NCBI GenBank assembly: GCA_037176845.1
Contig: JAYKXP010000384.1
Span: forward strand, 1-17,666
Source: Paramarasmius palmivorus
Taxonomy: Eukaryota > Basidiomycota > Agaricomycetes > Agaricales > Marasmiaceae
Length of the DNA: 17,666 nt
Direction: 5' to 3'
Part shown: positions 15,833-17,666 of the stretch, piece by piece
Layout of the letters: each line of letters begins with the position of its first letter
Numbering within the stretch: position 1 is the stretch's first letter
Translations under genes and position numbers: made by a program
The notes under the pieces: model-generated
Seen by the model: the letters and a program-made list of their open reading frames with translations, nothing else
What the model was told of the DNA's origin: nothing
Databases searched by the model: none

Positions 15833-17666
15833 ATGCGACGCAAAATAGGACTTGATTTACACAAGCCTATAAATAGTAATGAATATATATTAGCCTATAT
15901 GGCATGCTCGCACATGTTCTGTACTTGTAGCAACAAAAATTCAGAAGATTGGATACTTGATACTGGTGCAACTGACCATATAAGTCCACATGAAAGCGAC
16001 TTTATTGAGCTTCATGAAATTCCACCTAAAATAATAGGGGGAGTAACAGGACATGCAAAGATAACTAAGGCTGGTACTGTCTTGATCAGGCATACCAATT
16101 CAGACAATGAAACGCATGAAATAAAGTTATATCCGGTGTATTATAACCCAAAGCAAGCACATCGATTATTTGCTGGTGAAAAATATGTAAAACAAGGATA
16201 TAATATCCAAATATCTTCACCAGAAACTTCTATTGTTAGTCGTAAAAGCGGAAAAACCTTCCTTTCATTATTTATGAAGGAAAATATACCATTTATATGG
16301 TTAAGTACTGTGATAGGAAAATCATCACAGGGAATATCCGCATTTAACGCTAACATCATTGATCCAGTTATAATACATAACAGACATGGACACGCTTCTC
16401 ATCAAGCGTTGTCCAAATGTCAAGCCGCATGTAAAGGTTTTTCGACGAAATATTCACAATCGTCGACTGTTAAAATTTGCCAAGGATGTACCTATGGGGG
16501 TACTACTAAGGCAACTTATACAGAATCCACTAAAAGGTCCAAAGAAAAGTTGCAATTATTGCACATGGACTTAATCGAATTTCCTACATATTCATATAAT
16601 CATTATAAATATGCTCTAAATGTCTTTGATGATCATACCTCTTTTGGATGGTCATTCAATCAAAAGACCAAAACGGAACTTGAAACGCTCAATAATTTTA
16701 AATTCCTACATAAACTCGTTGAACGAGAAACAGGAATGAAGTTACTCGCTATCCGTACAGATCACGGTGGTGAATTCTTCGGAGCAGCGTTCCGCAATTA
16801 CTTAAAAGAGCATGGAATTCGATCAGAAAATTCTGCACCACATGAACATGAACAAGCAGGTAGAATTGAGCGATTTAATCGCACAATACGTGAAAAAGCA
16901 GAAAAACTTAGGTTTCAAGCTTGTCTACCTGAATCATGGTGGCAATTCGCTATGGATACTGCAGTACATCTGTACAATCGTACTCCAATAAAGCGATTAA
17001 AGTGGATAACACCCCTTGAAGCGTATCAAGGGAAGAAACCAGACGTATCATATTTCCGAACCTTTGGATGTACCGCGTACGTACATATACCAAAGGAGAT
17101 ACGTAAAAATAAACTTTCACCGAAAGCAGAACAAATGATCTTCTTAGGCTATGAGCCAGGATCGAAAGCTTATCGGTTCATGCGGAACGATCAGAGGATC
17201 TTTATCGGATCAAATGCTAAGTTTGATGAACTACATTTTCCGAGATGTCCTCAAACTGGAAATAATGATAGAACTTTTATCGCCCCTTCAGCCGCATCAA
17301 TTCCTTTAAATAACGACCAAAATCCAGGTAATGATCAAGGTGATGACGATCACAATGATCAACGACCTGAACAAGATCGGAATAGCGAGCAACCCGATCA
17401 ACAAAGAGATAAAACTCCCGCTCAAGAACCACAAACTCAAAGACCTGAGTTCGAACAGGGTTCTAGCAATAATCCCATTATTCAGAATCGTTCTTTCGCT
17501 AGTCAACGAGCTGAAACATCTTCCCCACGAAGAACTTTTAATCCTCCTCCAATCCCACCATTACAACGTCCACAAAGACAACGTAATATGCCGAAACGAC
17601 CTGGTGATGCAATGGAAGGAGAAACAATTAAAGAAAGATTGTCCCATCGTACATATGCAGGATTAG
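15833..17666 (+). CDS. pol: copia Pol, N-terminal part: protease and integrase
   Basis: Open to the window end (611 codons from ATG 15833; the frame is open from 15794). Aspartic protease: DTGATDHIS at 43-51. Integrase zinc domain (gag_pre-integrase): H182-x4-H187 (HNRHGH) and C216-x2-C219. Integrase core: D246 (HMDLIEF), D310 (RTDHGGEFF) and E346 (GRIERFNRT), with exactly 35 residues between the last two, so the D,D(35)E triad is intact. A copia-type C-terminal part follows (RTFGCTAYVHIP, then KAEQMIFLGYEPGSKAYRF), then an Asp/Gln/Asn-rich linker from about 470. Reverse transcriptase would start just past the window. The protease matures Gag-Pol; the integrase inserts the cDNA. Translation must shift -1 or reinitiate after the preceding ORF. 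Confidence 0.92.
   Translation, partial: MRRKIGLDLHKPINSNEYILAYMACSHMFCTCSNKNSEDWILDTGATDHISPHESDFIELHEIPPKIIGGVTGHAKITKAGTVLIRHTNSDNETHEIKLYPVYYNPKQAHRLFAGEKYVKQGYNIQISSPETSIVSRKSGKTFLSLFMKENIPFIWLSTVIGKSSQGISAFNANIIDPVIIHNRHGHASHQALSKCQAACKGFSTKYSQSSTVKICQGCTYGGTTKATYTESTKRSKEKLQLLHMDLIEFPTYSYNHYKYALNVFDDHTSFGWSFNQKTKTELETLNNFKFLHKLVERETGMKLLAIRTDHGGEFFGAAFRNYLKEHGIRSENSAPHEHEQAGRIERFNRTIREKAEKLRFQACLPESWWQFAMDTAVHLYNRTPIKRLKWITPLEAYQGKKPDVSYFRTFGCTAYVHIPKEIRKNKLSPKAEQMIFLGYEPGSKAYRFMRNDQRIFIGSNAKFDELHFPRCPQTGNNDRTFIAPSAASIPLNNDQNPGNDQGDDDHNDQRPEQDRNSEQPDQQRDKTPAQEPQTQRPEFEQGSSNNPIIQNRSFASQRAETSSPRRTFNPPPIPPLQRPQRQRNMPKRPGDAMEGETIKERLSHRTYAGL

Larger units (their letters stand above)
11009..17666 (+). 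mobile_element. Ty1/copia LTR retrotransposon, 5' part
   Basis: The order is LTR (11009-11495), primer-binding site, leader, Gag, a second gag-frame ORF, then pol with protease, HHCC and integrase. Integrase placed before reverse transcriptase is diagnostic of copia (Pseudoviridae) rather than gypsy elements. Reverse transcriptase, RNase H and the 3' LTR lie beyond the window. The 5' target-duplication candidate is CATCC (11004-11008); its partner cannot be checked here. Pol is open over 611 codons, so the copy may be young or active. Confidence 0.93.

Noticed and set aside
1..17666. Bacterial-style features: operons, ribosome-binding sites, CRISPR, tRNA or rRNA
   Set aside because: Spliceosomal introns and fungal transposon families show nuclear eukaryotic DNA; no regular spacer-repeat array or cloverleaf was seen.

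Overview
The window looks like nuclear DNA of a mushroom-forming basidiomycete (Agaricomycetes). Nearly every gene in the first 11 kb is split by very short introns (about 43-63 bp, GT..AG). One gene carries the cysteine-cluster signature (CxC5/CxC6-like) that accompanies KDZ transposons in these fungi. The right third is a Ty1/copia LTR retrotransposon. No rRNA, tRNA or CRISPR array is visible. All gene models are by eye: I joined exons where GT/AG sites kept the reading frame, and give exon limits so they can be tested against RNA.

Layout. 1-637 (-): 5' part of an unrecognised conserved-looking gene that runs off the left edge, with a 5'-UTR intron and a TATA-like box. About 780-2930: no gene. 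This stretch is rich in short palindromes and has a TATA box followed by an array of hairpins with compensatory base changes. It resembles LTR or structured-RNA sequence. 2932-11008: a compact cluster of six small multi-exon genes: a KDZ-associated cysteine-cluster protein (-), a Zn-knuckle/Pro-Ser-rich/coiled-coil gene with one in-frame TGA (+), a basic/PST-rich protein (-), a coiled-coil protein (-), a bZIP-like basic protein (+) and a Pro/Ser-rich gene (+). Two divergent pairs have start codons 29 and 59 bp apart. Neighbours in convergent or tandem order are about 50 bp apart. A 1-kb gene-poor gap lies at 7771-8813.

11009-17666: 5' part of a copia element. It has a 487-bp LTR (TGTTGA..TCAACA), a primer-binding site matching the anticodon half of initiator tRNA-Met, a long leader with a strong hairpin, a 758-aa Gag, an in-frame TGA followed by a second 384-aa ORF in the same frame, and then pol in the -1 frame (protease, zinc-binding and integrase domains). 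Reverse transcriptase, RNase H and the 3' LTR lie beyond the window. The element appears to have landed inside the last gene of the cluster, whose reading frame is open up to the first base of the LTR.

How it fits together: the six-gene cluster may be the cargo or accessory set of a KDZ-type or other multigene mobile element, later hit by copia. No transposase is in the window, so this is inference.
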